Made by a program: the position numbers and the translations under genes
Shown: positions 28,436 to 37,192 of the stretch, in pieces
Layout: the number at the start of each line of letters is the position of its first letter
Position numbering within the stretch: position 1 is the stretch's first letter
Origin: G963665595 sp963665595
GTDB taxonomy: Bacteria; Actinomycetota; Coriobacteriia; Coriobacteriales; CADBOM01
DNA length: 64,000 nt
Assembly: GCA_963665595.2 (NCBI GenBank)
Contig: CAXXJK010000005.1
Span: 696,157-760,156 of the forward strand
Reading direction: 5' to 3'
Notes under the pieces: model-generated
What the model was told of the DNA's origin: nothing
Seen by the model: only the letters and a program-made list of their open reading frames with translations
Database searches by the model: none

Positions 28436-29779
28436 ATGGACAACGTGTCGGTGATTACGGGAATAGATCCCACTGAGGGAGTAATGGAGGTGCTCGATAC
28501 CACGCGTGCGCTCTGCCCTGAATGTATGGAGACACTCTCGGCGGATATTGTCGCGAAGAGTGATGGTACGGTGTGGATGATACGCACGTGTCCGACTCAT
28601 GGAGTGTTTGAAACCTATCTGTGGCCAGACAGTACACATTATCAGCGCATGAGAGCGCTTGCATTTTCTCCGGTAGCCCCTGCACATACTATTCCCATGA
28701 CGAAGAGTTGCCCGACAGCCTGCGGTATCTGTTCAAGCCACAAGCGAAGGGTTACTCTGGCGGAAATCGAAGTTACACAACGCTGCAATCTCCGTTGTCC
28801 GGTCTGTTTCATGGCAGCCGAGCACGAGGATGATGAAATGTCGCCAGAAGATTTTCGCTCATTTTTTCAGGCTATTGCAGAAACATCTGGCCTTGATACT
28901 GGTGTACAGCTTACGGGCGGTGAGCCTACGGTGCGCAAAGACCTTGCCGACATCATCGCTATCGGGCATCAAATGGGTTTCTGGGGCATAGAGGTCAATA
29001 CGAACGGAGTCGTCATCTCGCGTGATCAGGAATACCTCCGCTCACTTATCGACGCAGGGCTTACCGGTGTCTATCTTCAATTTGACGGACTCACACGAGA
29101 GCCTTATCGCCAGATTCGCGGTGCCGACCTACTCGATGTCAAACTGGCTGCCATTGAGAACTGTCGTGCTGCGGGAGTTCAGGTGGTTCTTGCAATGACT
29201 ATCGTTGCCGGCCTTAACGATGATCAACTGGGTGATGTCATTCGATTTGCTTTGGAAAACAATGATGTGGTTGCAGGTGTTGCACTTCAGCCGGCATTTA
29301 CATCCGGGCGTTTTGAGACAAATCGTATCGTGCCGCTTACCATGGGCGATGTTATCTTTACGCTAGAAGATCAGACGGAAGGCCTTATCAAAACTGAAGA
29401 CATCTGGCCGCTCGGTTGTTCTCATCCTCTCTGCGATACAGGAACCTATCTGGTTCGCTCGGATGATACATTCGTCCCTCTCACGCGTGATCTCACACAT
29501 GAGGAGTACATCGATGCCTATAATCCCAATTCCCCTCAAGGATCGGTGTTTCTCGATATTGCAACTCAAAAGGGCCTGAATCTTGAGGGCGGGCTTTCAA
29601 TCATAATCATGAATTATATGGACGCAGCCACGATGGACCTTGAGCGCATGGAACAGTGTTCAATGTTTTGTACAATGGCTGATGGCCGTCTCATACCTTT
29701 CTGCGCTTACCAACTTACGGATTGCGCAGGAAAGCGCATTCATCCGCCTCTTGGTTTGCCGGTAGAACAGGAGATGTAA
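28436..29779 (+). CDS. Radical SAM protein, Tes/MJ0619-like architecture
   Basis: 447 residues. Before the radical SAM core are Cys motifs LCPECMETL, RTCPTHGVF and SCPTACGICSSH, then the SAM cluster CNLRCPVC and TGGEPTVRKDL. This N-terminal arrangement is known from the MJ0619 methylase and tetraether lipid synthase (Tes) group, which act on unactivated carbon with more than one Fe-S cluster. More Cys occur in the C-terminal part (CSHPLCDTG, CSMFCTMA, PFCAYQLTDC). It starts behind aaagagag and is followed by a ferredoxin-DUF169 protein three bases later. It is the likely key enzyme of this cluster. The reaction is not predictable. Confidence 0.75.
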   Translation: MDNVSVITGIDPTEGVMEVLDTTRALCPECMETLSADIVAKSDGTVWMIRTCPTHGVFETYLWPDSTHYQRMRALAFSPVAPAHTIPMTKSCPTACGICSSHKRRVTLAEIEVTQRCNLRCPVCFMAAEHEDDEMSPEDFRSFFQAIAETSGLDTGVQLTGGEPTVRKDLADIIAIGHQMGFWGIEVNTNGVVISRDQEYLRSLIDAGLTGVYLQFDGLTREPYRQIRGADLLDVKLAAIENCRAAGVQVVLAMTIVAGLNDDQLGDVIRFALENNDVVAGVALQPAFTSGRFETNRIVPLTMGDVIFTLEDQTEGLIKTEDIWPLGCSHPLCDTGTYLVRSDDTFVPLTRDLTHEEYIDAYNPNSPQGSVFLDIATQKGLNLEGGLSIIIMNYMDAATMDLERMEQCSMFCTMADGRLIPFCAYQLTDCAGKRIHPPLGLPVEQEM

Positions 29780-29782
29780 AGA

Positions 29783-30823
29783 ATGGGTTTCATCGAAGAA
29801 CATGATGTTTCGAACGAGACAAATGTGCTCTACGCATTTGATATACATAATGATGAATGTATTGGCTGCGGTCTCTGCGAGGCATTCTGCCCGGTAAATG
29901 TGTTCGAGATGCATCCGACAACCGAGGAAGACAAAGACGCGGGCGATACACGCGCATGTAAGCCGGTAGCAGTGTTTGCAAGTCGTTGTTGGGGATGCGA
30001 AACCTGCGTCGGACAGTGTCCAGAACATGCTATACATATCTCAGGGGAGGGCACAGGCGACGTTTTTGCTGGGCGCAAAAAAGCAGATCCGCTTCCTCTA
30101 GATGAGAAAGCTCTCTATGAGGAATGGGCAACGGTTCTGAAGGATACCTTGAAACTGCGTTGGGAACCTGTTGCTATTACGCTTGTGAAGGCGGGTGCCC
30201 CTCTGCCTGAAGTTCCGGTTCCGAAGGAGCGCATGCGCTACTGCCAGTCTCTTATGGCTGCGCGTCGAGGTCGCTCGATTATGCTTCCCGCTAATCGCCA
30301 TGCTTGTCCAGATGGTACATCGATTCTCGGTCTTACGGGTATTCCAGATAAGCTGGCATCAGGTGAGCTCTATATTCTCTTTCACAAGCTGGACTCGATT
30401 GATGCTGCGCGCCAGATGGTTGCTGAGCGTCCCAGCCTACCAGAACGTAGTGTAGACGCAACAGTGGTGACACCGCTTGCCCAAGCCGCCTGTACGCCTG
30501 ATGTGATTGCAGTGGTCGCACAGCCTGAGCAGATGATGTGGCTCTGCATGTCCGCTTCCTATTTTACTGGTCATCGTTTCGAATTTCATGCTTCTGGCTA
30601 TAATGCCCAATGTGTCGAGACCACTCTGTATCCTTATACTGAGGGTGAGCCAAATATTTCTTTTGGATGTTATGGGTGCCGTGCTAGTTCAGATGTCTCT
30701 GATGACCTTATGTTCATGGGCATTCCCCGTGATATCATGCCAACGGTAATCAATGGTTTGCGCGAACTGGGAAAGAAAGCCATCTTGCAGTCACGAGCCA
30801 AGATCTATCTTCCACCGCTGTAG
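29783..30823 (+). CDS. Ferredoxin fused to DUF169
   Basis: 346 residues. The N-terminal 90 residues form a 2[4Fe-4S] ferredoxin (CIGCGLCEAFCPV and CWGCETCVGQCPE). The rest, from about residue 110, is a DUF169 domain ending in SFGCYGCRASSD and LMFMGIPRD. DUF169 has no settled function but recurs with redox and radical SAM genes in anaerobes. Three bases separate it from the radical SAM gene, so it probably supplies electrons to that enzyme. Cytoplasmic. Confidence 0.75.
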   Translation: MGFIEEHDVSNETNVLYAFDIHNDECIGCGLCEAFCPVNVFEMHPTTEEDKDAGDTRACKPVAVFASRCWGCETCVGQCPEHAIHISGEGTGDVFAGRKKADPLPLDEKALYEEWATVLKDTLKLRWEPVAITLVKAGAPLPEVPVPKERMRYCQSLMAARRGRSIMLPANRHACPDGTSILGLTGIPDKLASGELYILFHKLDSIDAARQMVAERPSLPERSVDATVVTPLAQAACTPDVIAVVAQPEQMMWLCMSASYFTGHRFEFHASGYNAQCVETTLYPYTEGEPNISFGCYGCRASSDVSDDLMFMGIPRDIMPTVINGLRELGKKAILQSRAKIYLPPL

Positions 30824-30836
30824 GAGGCTCATGAGG

Positions 30837-31310
30837 ATGGATGAGCTGTTTATCGTACGCCCGGTATCTGAGACAGATTACCCCTATATTGTCACCCTTC
30901 TCACGGAAGAGGGGCTAGGGATTCCCGCGTTATGGCGCGAGGGTACGGTGGCCGCTAATGCTGAAGATGAACTGGTAGGCTATATTTACACGCAGCATAC
31001 CGCGATGGGCCCTCATGTGGCACCGATTGCCGTGTTTTCCGCTTGGCGCGGTCTGCGTGTGGGCCAGGCACTGATTGAATTTGAACTGAAACGGTATGGG
31101 GAGCTCAAGCTAGTAGCGCGGGGTGATTCGGTAGGATTTTATCGGGCGCTCGGTTTCTCTGAAATACCCTTTTGCGAGATTTCTGACGAGTTGGAAGAAG
31201 ATTGCAATGTCTGTGCGTACCGCGAAGAATGCGAACCAGTTGCCTTCATGAAGTGCGCTGATACAACGGGCGTGCGAGAAAATCATGAAGGAGATAGTTT
31301 CGATGAGTGA
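30837..31310 (+). CDS. GNAT N-acetyltransferase with Cys-rich C-terminus
   Basis: 157 residues. aggagg (30822-30827) sits 9 bases before ATG 30837 and only 3 before ATG 30831, so I prefer 30837. The GNAT core is visible as IAVFSAWRGLRVGQAL (acetyl-CoA loop) and SVGFYRALGF. The C-terminus has CNVCAYREEC, similar to the Cys-containing end of stand-alone ArgA-like N-acetylglutamate synthases. It could therefore be an arginine-pathway enzyme, but no other arg gene is nearby, and a role in the radical SAM cluster is equally possible. It overlaps the next gene by eight bases. Confidence 0.65.
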   Translation: MDELFIVRPVSETDYPYIVTLLTEEGLGIPALWREGTVAANAEDELVGYIYTQHTAMGPHVAPIAVFSAWRGLRVGQALIEFELKRYGELKLVARGDSVGFYRALGFSEIPFCEISDELEEDCNVCAYREECEPVAFMKCADTTGVRENHEGDSFDE

Positions 31311-32664
31311 CGAAAGCTTCCCCTGCAAAACCGATGATGCTGACCCTTCGTCGATGCAGGATTCAATACGCGAGACCGTCACGCACATCCGAGATGATTT
31401 CAACAAGGCGAGAGTGTGCTTGTCGTGCGGCGCCTGCACATCTCGCTGCGAACTGCTCGATCAGCGAGAGTGGGATCGACGCACGATTATCGCTTTGAGT
31501 CTGACGTATCTCAACGAGGCATTGGAGTCCGCTGACCCCGCTCTTGTATTGCGGCGATGCATGGAGGAGGATGTTTCGTTTTACTCATTTTTTCGTACTT
31601 GTTCTGCGTGCGATCGCTGTACGGCTGTCTGTTCAGAAGATCTCAGTATGGCTGCAATCTGGCGTCGTTGGCGTCATATTTTTGCGCAGATCGATATACT
31701 GCCTGAATGTGACGTGCGCATAGTGAGCGTCGACCATACGTGGGATCTTTTCAGTGCGTATAGGGCTGTCTATGGTATCGATTATTCAGATCTTCCTCTG
31801 CTGAATATCGCACCTGTTGATGCTGAAGATACTGTCTTGCCGTGTGGTGACGACATCATGCCAAGCAGCGATACTCGTTGTGAAAAAACGCTCTTTTTTC
31901 CCGGTTGTACGCTTGTTTCTTACGTTCCTGAGTTGACTCGAGCTGCGTTTAACTGGCTAGAAGAAAGAGGTCCCTGCCTACTGGCTACTCAGTGTTGTGG
32001 CAGTCCTTTGGTAAGTGCGGGGCGCGAGGAGCGCGCAGACGCATGGAAGTGCCGAATTCTTCAAGAAGCTGTTGCCCAGGGAGTGACGCGTATCGTGACT
32101 GTTTGCCCTGGGTGTGCGGGTGAGCTTGCGCGCATGGCAACTTTCGTGGCACCCAACATAGAATTTATGGCGTTTCCGCAGATGCTGCTTGATGCGGATC
32201 TTCGTGTTGACCCACGAGCGGTCGAGCCCGTGCCTCTTGCAGTGGCCGATGCCTGTCATGACCGTTTGAGTATTCATGGCAGCGCAATTCGTATGCTGCT
32301 CTCAGATGTTCCATCGGTATCTTGTGGCTGTGAAGGCTACAACACCTTTTGCTGCGGTGCTGGCGGGAGTGTTGAACCGTTCGATCCTGAGTGCGCACAC
32401 GCCCGAGCTCGAGCAAATATGGAACGCGCAGAGAGGTCAGGAGCGAGGGGCCTCGTGGTATCGTGTCCGACGTGCTCCTACACTTATTCAAAAGAACTGC
32501 GTGCTTTAAGAAACAGTGAGCAGGTCTGCCTTGAGGGATTTCACGTATACAACTATCTTGAACTCATCTTTGATTGGTATATCGATTGGGAATCCGTATT
32601 CTCTCGCCTTGAAATGATGTGGACGGGTGAATATGCCGACTGGCTAGCCTATCAGCTGCTCTAA
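31303..32664 (+). CDS. CCG-domain Fe-S protein, HdrB/GlpC-like (second copy)
   Basis: 453 residues from ATG 31303, with aaggag 9 bases upstream; the in-frame ATG at 31285 lies before that site. A ferredoxin part (CLSCGACTSRC, CSACDRCTAVC) is followed by two CCG domains (LFFPGCTLVSY, QCCGSPL, CPGCAGEL; then CCGAGG and SCPTCSYTY). It shares this order, and a C-terminal YLELIFDWYIDWE, with the protein at 24061 (YLELLFETTIDWD), so the two are duplicates that bracket the cluster. Its stop overlaps the convergent flavin reductase gene by four bases. Confidence 0.8.
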   Translation: MSDESFPCKTDDADPSSMQDSIRETVTHIRDDFNKARVCLSCGACTSRCELLDQREWDRRTIIALSLTYLNEALESADPALVLRRCMEEDVSFYSFFRTCSACDRCTAVCSEDLSMAAIWRRWRHIFAQIDILPECDVRIVSVDHTWDLFSAYRAVYGIDYSDLPLLNIAPVDAEDTVLPCGDDIMPSSDTRCEKTLFFPGCTLVSYVPELTRAAFNWLEERGPCLLATQCCGSPLVSAGREERADAWKCRILQEAVAQGVTRIVTVCPGCAGELARMATFVAPNIEFMAFPQMLLDADLRVDPRAVEPVPLAVADACHDRLSIHGSAIRMLLSDVPSVSCGCEGYNTFCCGAGGSVEPFDPECAHARARANMERAERSGARGLVVSCPTCSYTYSKELRALRNSEQVCLEGFHVYNYLELIFDWYIDWESVFSRLEMMWTGEYADWLAYQLL

Positions 32665-33182
32665 TTGTTTGACGCAATCCACACTTCTTCAACGGTACCC
32701 ATGTATTGGATAGAGAAATCCTTTTTGACATAGTGCTTCTTGATTATATCGTCATCAAGAAATGCCTGCTCAATAAGGGGCGCTGCATAGATTTTGCGGC
32801 AGACAAGCAGCAAACTGGCTTCTTCAAATGTGGGGTATCCGCCCACCATGGTTGCGTGCAGACCTGCACGCTCAACCTTATCGGGCTCATCGCGTCCGGA
32901 CACTCGGCCAATATACCAGAGGGCCTCGGTGACACTCTCATGAGAAGAGTCAAAAAACGATAGCGTGAAGTGGTCGTCTGCGTCAATAAATTCTTTTGTG
33001 TAGCGTTGTGGTCGAATAAGCACGGTCGCAACGCTACGATTCCAATAGGTCCCAAAGGTTCCCCAAGCGGCAGTCAGCGTGTTGACGGTACCGTCTGGCT
33101 TCATAGCGCTTACGAGCGAAAAATCTTCACCAAACCGAATAAAGGGATTAAAGGCAAGCTCATGAATATCGATGGCTTTCAT
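32661..33182 (-). CDS. Flavin reductase-like FMN-binding protein
   Basis: 173 residues, minus strand, starting at ATG 33182 behind gaaaggac; a longer frame to 33260 lacks a site. Sequence features of the flavin reductase-like split-barrel family are NTLTAAWGTFGTYWNRSVA, VLIRPQRYT and FTLSFF near the middle. Members bind FMN and reduce flavin or small acceptors with NAD(P)H. It is convergent with the CCG gene (overlapping stops) and lies just downstream of the nucleoside hydrolase gene on the same strand, so it may be co-transcribed with it. Confidence 0.75.
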   Translation of the reverse strand: MKAIDIHELAFNPFIRFGEDFSLVSAMKPDGTVNTLTAAWGTFGTYWNRSVATVLIRPQRYTKEFIDADDHFTLSFFDSSHESVTEALWYIGRVSGRDEPDKVERAGLHATMVGGYPTFEEASLLLVCRKIYAAPLIEQAFLDDDIIKKHYVKKDFSIQYMGTVEEVWIASNN

Positions 33183-33195
33183 ATACGTCCTTTCA

Positions 33196-34140
33196 CTAAT
33201 GCAGGTGGGTATCGATGGCACTGCAGGCACGTTCCCAACTTGTAAAACAATGTTCAACAAAGGCTGCGGGGTCGTTTATACGGGGCAAACAGACAAGGGG
33301 CCGTTCAGGCTGTTTACTGCTTGAGATATCCAACGCACCATTCAATTGTTCGACGGATAAATAGCCACGGTCCCATTCGCACTGGGCTATGTCAAGTAGA
33401 TAAAATTCGTCGATGAAGAATTCTGGGTGAATGAGTCGAGCTGCTGCCACTACATCCCAACAGATAAAACCTGGGGTACCGAAGTGCTCTTGATTGCATG
33501 TACACCAATGAAGAGCCTCCTGTACAAAAAATGCTCCTGTTGTTGTTCGACTCGCTGACATGCGATTCAGAAAATCTTCGGAAGAAAAATAGGCAGGGAA
33601 ACAGTTGTTGCCAGTGGCGATGTAGGGAGTGTCGATATGTTCAAGTGCCAAACGCGTGGCCAAGGGGTCGCAGGAGAAGTTGAGTTCGTTTACCGTTATA
33701 TCTCTCATTATGAGATCTTGGGTAATGCCCCCCATAAAGGCTGCTTCGCGTAGTCGGGAGAGAGAACCAGGAATACACTGTTCGGCTAGTTTGAGATTAG
33801 TCGTAGAACCGATAGCAAGAAGGGATATACAACCGGGGTTCTTTCTAATTTCCTCTGCTAGGAAGTTTCCGGCTGGAGAAGAAAGATCATGAGGGGTAGC
33901 TGCTCCTTGATAGAGAGGAATAGTAAGTTTAAGTGTTTCAAAGAGTTTGGTCGTGGCCGATTGCACGGCATTTATATTTGAATTTCCATAGGTAGTGCAC
34001 ACGGCATCGATATATGCGTATCTGGGATTGCCTATGAGATAGAGCAAGGCAAGAGCATCATCAATGTCACGCCCTTCTATGCCCATGGTGTTGTCGCAGT
34101 CAATAACGATATGTTTGATGTGTTGCATCGATGAAATCAT
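33196..34140 (-). CDS. Nucleoside hydrolase (IUNH family)
   Basis: 314 residues, minus strand. The calcium/substrate loop reads DCDNTMGIEGRDIDDALAL, a longer variant of the usual DxDxGxDDAxA found in a known bacterial subfamily. LLAIGSTTNLKLA, AFMGGI and FSCDPLATRLAL match the later conserved blocks. These enzymes split ribonucleosides into base and ribose. It ends 14 bases before the start of the flavin reductase gene and is divergent from the kinase-fold gene at 34254. The start is uncertain: ATG 34140 or 34128, neither with a strong site. Confidence 0.8.
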   Translation of the reverse strand: MISSMQHIKHIVIDCDNTMGIEGRDIDDALALLYLIGNPRYAYIDAVCTTYGNSNINAVQSATTKLFETLKLTIPLYQGAATPHDLSSPAGNFLAEEIRKNPGCISLLAIGSTTNLKLAEQCIPGSLSRLREAAFMGGITQDLIMRDITVNELNFSCDPLATRLALEHIDTPYIATGNNCFPAYFSSEDFLNRMSASRTTTGAFFVQEALHWCTCNQEHFGTPGFICWDVVAAARLIHPEFFIDEFYLLDIAQCEWDRGYLSVEQLNGALDISSSKQPERPLVCLPRINDPAAFVEHCFTSWERACSAIDTHLH

Positions 34141-34253
34141 GAAGTATCACTCTTTCAAGGGGTGCCGGTATTGTCTATCTGGCTTATATTAGTGCATGTC
34201 TAATAGTTTAGCAAATATACTAGTTCTGCCTTTGGGGAATGAGGAAAACCAGA

Positions 34254-35291
34254 ATGGATATCCGTCAGATGGCTCAATCGTATATGAATAATGCTCCTTC
34301 ATTGCGGGCTGAGTTGCACATTCCCTTTGATGCTCCTATTGTGTTAGACTCGATTGGTCATGGAGAGTATAACGATAATTATCGATTTGCTCACCCGATA
34401 TATGGCTCTGAGTTTGTGCTCCGCATCAACTATGGGAGTCAGATGCATCTTGACCACCAGATAGCCTATGAATTTGACGCGTTGAAATTGCTCGAGTCCA
34501 GCGGGCGTACCCCTCGGGCTATTTATTTCGATGAGTCTCCGTCTGCGCCCGGTAACGGTATTCTTGTGGAAGAATTTCATAGGGGACGTCCCCTCTGCTA
34601 TGAAACTGATTTAGCGCGTGCGGCTGCGGTGCTCGCTGATATTCATGGAATCATACCAGAGGGCGCGCATAACCTGCTATCTCCTTTGCGTCCTTTGAGC
34701 GAGATAGTCGATGAGTCACAAAGAATGTTTGAGTCGTATGCGAACAGTGCTGTCTCCGAGAGAATTGTTGCTGATATGATACGGGAACTCTTGACACGAG
34801 TTTCCCAAACTGTTCGCAACAATGAAGATGCCTCATACCGTAATGTTTCTGCTGCTGAGAGTCGGCGCTGTATTATCAATACAGAATTGAACTCTTCGAA
34901 TTTTCTCATGATAGATGAAGACTACTCAAAAGACACACTGGTTGATTGGGAAAAGCCGATCTGGGGCGACGCGGCTCAAGATATTGCAGATTTTCTTGCT
35001 CCCACCACTACATTCTGGAAGACAGATACCATACTTTCCCGCTCTCAGATGGATGAGTTTGTTGCGGCGTATGAGGCGGCGTTTGTAGGACATTCAGACA
35101 GAGCACGCCTCAACGAGACGCTCAGCGTCTATCTTCCGCTTACGTGTCTTCGTGGGATCACGTGGTGTGCGATGGCGTTTGTGGAATATCAGAGTTGCAA
35201 TCGAGCGCTGCAAGATCAGCATACCTTCGAGAAGATCAAGGCATATCTCGACCCTTCATTTATTGAAATGATACGAGAAGAATGGTATTGA
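34254..35291 (+). CDS. APH / choline-kinase-fold phosphotransferase with altered catalytic loop
   Basis: 345 residues. ATG 34254 has gagga about 8 bases upstream; ATG 34239 overlaps that region. The N-lobe includes YNDNYRFAHP and EFVLRINYG, and the hinge has GILVEEFHRG, as in aminoglycoside, choline and thiamine kinases. The catalytic loop, usually HxDxxxxN, reads NTELNSSN, and the metal-site DxD region reads VDWEKPIWGD. Loss of the normal His and Asp makes kinase activity uncertain. It is divergent from the nucleoside hydrolase and convergent with a YnjBCD-like importer, which may supply its substrate. Confidence 0.7.
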   Translation: MDIRQMAQSYMNNAPSLRAELHIPFDAPIVLDSIGHGEYNDNYRFAHPIYGSEFVLRINYGSQMHLDHQIAYEFDALKLLESSGRTPRAIYFDESPSAPGNGILVEEFHRGRPLCYETDLARAAAVLADIHGIIPEGAHNLLSPLRPLSEIVDESQRMFESYANSAVSERIVADMIRELLTRVSQTVRNNEDASYRNVSAAESRRCIINTELNSSNFLMIDEDYSKDTLVDWEKPIWGDAAQDIADFLAPTTTFWKTDTILSRSQMDEFVAAYEAAFVGHSDRARLNETLSVYLPLTCLRGITWCAMAFVEYQSCNRALQDQHTFEKIKAYLDPSFIEMIREEWY

Positions 35292-35330
35292 TTGGCATAT
35301 GAGCCTGCGAAAGAGACGCTTACTTGTTTA

Positions 35331-36371
35331 TCAAGATTTTTGAGGATAAATGAAGCAGCCGTTGGGTTCGAGTCGTACCCGCACAACGGTTTCAGGTGTC
35401 AGCGGTTGGAGGGTGGTCAGTATTAGGTTTTGACCGCCTACATCAAGTATGTTCTCGTAGCTGGATCCCTGATAGCGACAAGAAGATACTGCGAGCGCGA
35501 TAGAGGTAGGATCATTTTCCTCAGTTATGCATAGCGCTGATTTTCTTATGATCACAGAGGCTAAGCCATGTCTGCTCTCTGATGTAGACAGATAATCGCT
35601 GAAATCCATGGTGAAGGGGCCAGCGGTAAATATGCCGTCTGTGACAGTCCCCATCAGCTCCGAGCAATCTCCAAAGCAGCGAGCAATCTCGCCGGTCTTT
35701 GGACGCTCATACAACTTCTGTGGCGTTCCTTCTTGTGCGATACGTCCCTCTGCCATATAGAAAATGCGATCAGAGAGTTCAAGGGCCTCTCCCGCATTAT
35801 GCGTTACTAGTATGGTGGTGAGACCAATAGTATCGTGCAGTTCTCTGACAAGTTTACGCATATCATTTCTTAAGCCTTCATCAAGGCCGGAAAATGGCTC
35901 ATCAAGTAACAGGTACCGTGGATGAGGGGCGATAGCACGGGCGAGCGCTACGCGTTGCTGTTGGCCGCCGGAAATCTGATCTATACGACGTTGGCCCATA
36001 CCGGCAAGGTGGACTAACTCAAGAAGCTGTTCTGCTTGTTCGCCACGTTCCTGTTTTCCTACACCTTGGATGCGAAGGGGAAACGCAATGTTATCTCTCA
36101 CGTTCATATGGGGGAATAGACGTATATCTTGAAAAAGAATCGATGTTTTTCGGCGATAGGCGGGGAGGCGATCGACTATCTCATCGCCGAAGAACACATG
36201 CCCATTATTCTGTACGGTAATACCCGCTATTACCTTGAGCGTACTGGTCTTACCAGCACCGCTGTGACCGAGAAGCGAAACAAAGGAGCCATCTTCTACC
36301 TCCAAAGACAGGTCACTTAAGATATCAGCTCCATTCAGCGTGAGATCAATATGTTCAAGTCGCAGGTTCAT
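35331..36371 (-). CDS. ABC transporter ATP-binding protein (YnjD/PotA-like)
   Basis: 346 residues. Walker A GHSGAGKTS, signature ISGGQQQRVALARA, Walker B YLLLDEPFSGLD and the switch His in ILVTHNAGEA are all present. After about residue 240 there is a TOBE-like regulatory extension (SVIIRKSALCITEEND, VRVRLEPNGCFIYP), as in polyamine, thiamine and iron importers. It is the last gene of a four-gene minus-strand operon with overlapping neighbours (4 bases with the permease). Confidence 0.9.
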   Translation of the reverse strand: MNLRLEHIDLTLNGADILSDLSLEVEDGSFVSLLGHSGAGKTSTLKVIAGITVQNNGHVFFGDEIVDRLPAYRRKTSILFQDIRLFPHMNVRDNIAFPLRIQGVGKQERGEQAEQLLELVHLAGMGQRRIDQISGGQQQRVALARAIAPHPRYLLLDEPFSGLDEGLRNDMRKLVRELHDTIGLTTILVTHNAGEALELSDRIFYMAEGRIAQEGTPQKLYERPKTGEIARCFGDCSELMGTVTDGIFTAGPFTMDFSDYLSTSESRHGLASVIIRKSALCITEENDPTSIALAVSSCRYQGSSYENILDVGGQNLILTTLQPLTPETVVRVRLEPNGCFIYPQKS

Positions 36372-37192
36372 TCGAAGAAACTCCCTTGCTTACGTATACC
36401 AAATCGCTTCAGAAGTAGTTCAAAGATAAAAAATACTGCAAATGTTATGCCGATGAATACAACGGCATAGGCACTGCCGATGGTACGGTCTTCTCCTACG
36501 AGGAACGGAAACATGGTAACCGCGAGAGTGTTTATCGTTCCTCCGCCTATAAGCAGCGTGACGAAGTATTGACTGAATGAAATAATATAGCTCATGGAAG
36601 CCGCCGAGAGAAGTCCGGGGATAAGTGAGGGGAGCGTGATATAGCGTAGGGTCTGCCAACGATTTGACCCCAGCGCTGAAGCTTGTTCTTCAAGACGATT
36701 TCCCGCCGCCGCCGTAACATCGGTCATGATCGTGATGGCGTAGGGTAGCGCAATGACCGTGTGGGCTATGATGACGCCAACAACCGTATCCGCCAGTCCA
36801 ACTCTTAAGAAAAGTACCTGAACACCCATTGCAAAAACTGTTGCCGGGACAATAAAAGGCAAAATAGTTGCAAAACGGAAAAACTCTTTACCTATGAATG
36901 TGTGATGAACCAAGGCGCGGGCAGCCATGGTCGCGGTTATTACCGAGAGCACAGATACCATGATGCCAATCGCAATACTTGTGAGAAGAGTATTCACGAG
37001 CGGGTTATAGGTATTAAATATTTCGCTGAGTCCGCGTGTTGAAAAATCCGAGGGGAGAATGTTTGGCCAAGGCCAATAGTTGGTAAATGCCCAGACAAAA
37101 ATAATAAGGAGCGGCACCGCGATACAAATCATGTAGATGACTGAAAAGATCATCGCAGCACGACGGTATCCCGAAGAGTAGGGCATGCTCAT
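36368..37192 (-). CDS. ABC transporter permease (second, YnjC C-half-like)
   Basis: 274 residues with about six membrane segments and the EAA-type cytoplasmic loop EEQASALGSNRWQTLRYITL that docks onto the ATPase. It overlaps both neighbours by four bases. In the E. coli YnjC system the two permease halves are one polypeptide; here they are separate genes. It imports the ligand bound by the lipoprotein at 38144. Confidence 0.85.
   Translation of the reverse strand: MSMPYSSGYRRAAMIFSVIYMICIAVPLLIIFVWAFTNYWPWPNILPSDFSTRGLSEIFNTYNPLVNTLLTSIAIGIMVSVLSVITATMAARALVHHTFIGKEFFRFATILPFIVPATVFAMGVQVLFLRVGLADTVVGVIIAHTVIALPYAITIMTDVTAAAGNRLEEQASALGSNRWQTLRYITLPSLIPGLLSAASMSYIISFSQYFVTLLIGGGTINTLAVTMFPFLVGEDRTIGSAYAVVFIGITFAVFFIFELLLKRFGIRKQGSFFE

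Noticed and set aside
27482..31310. Arsenosugar biosynthesis cluster
   Set aside because: DUF2064 and GNAT neighbours hint at it, but there is no ArsM-type methyltransferase or ArsR regulator nearby, and the radical SAM protein has the Tes/MJ0619 layout rather than that of ArsS.
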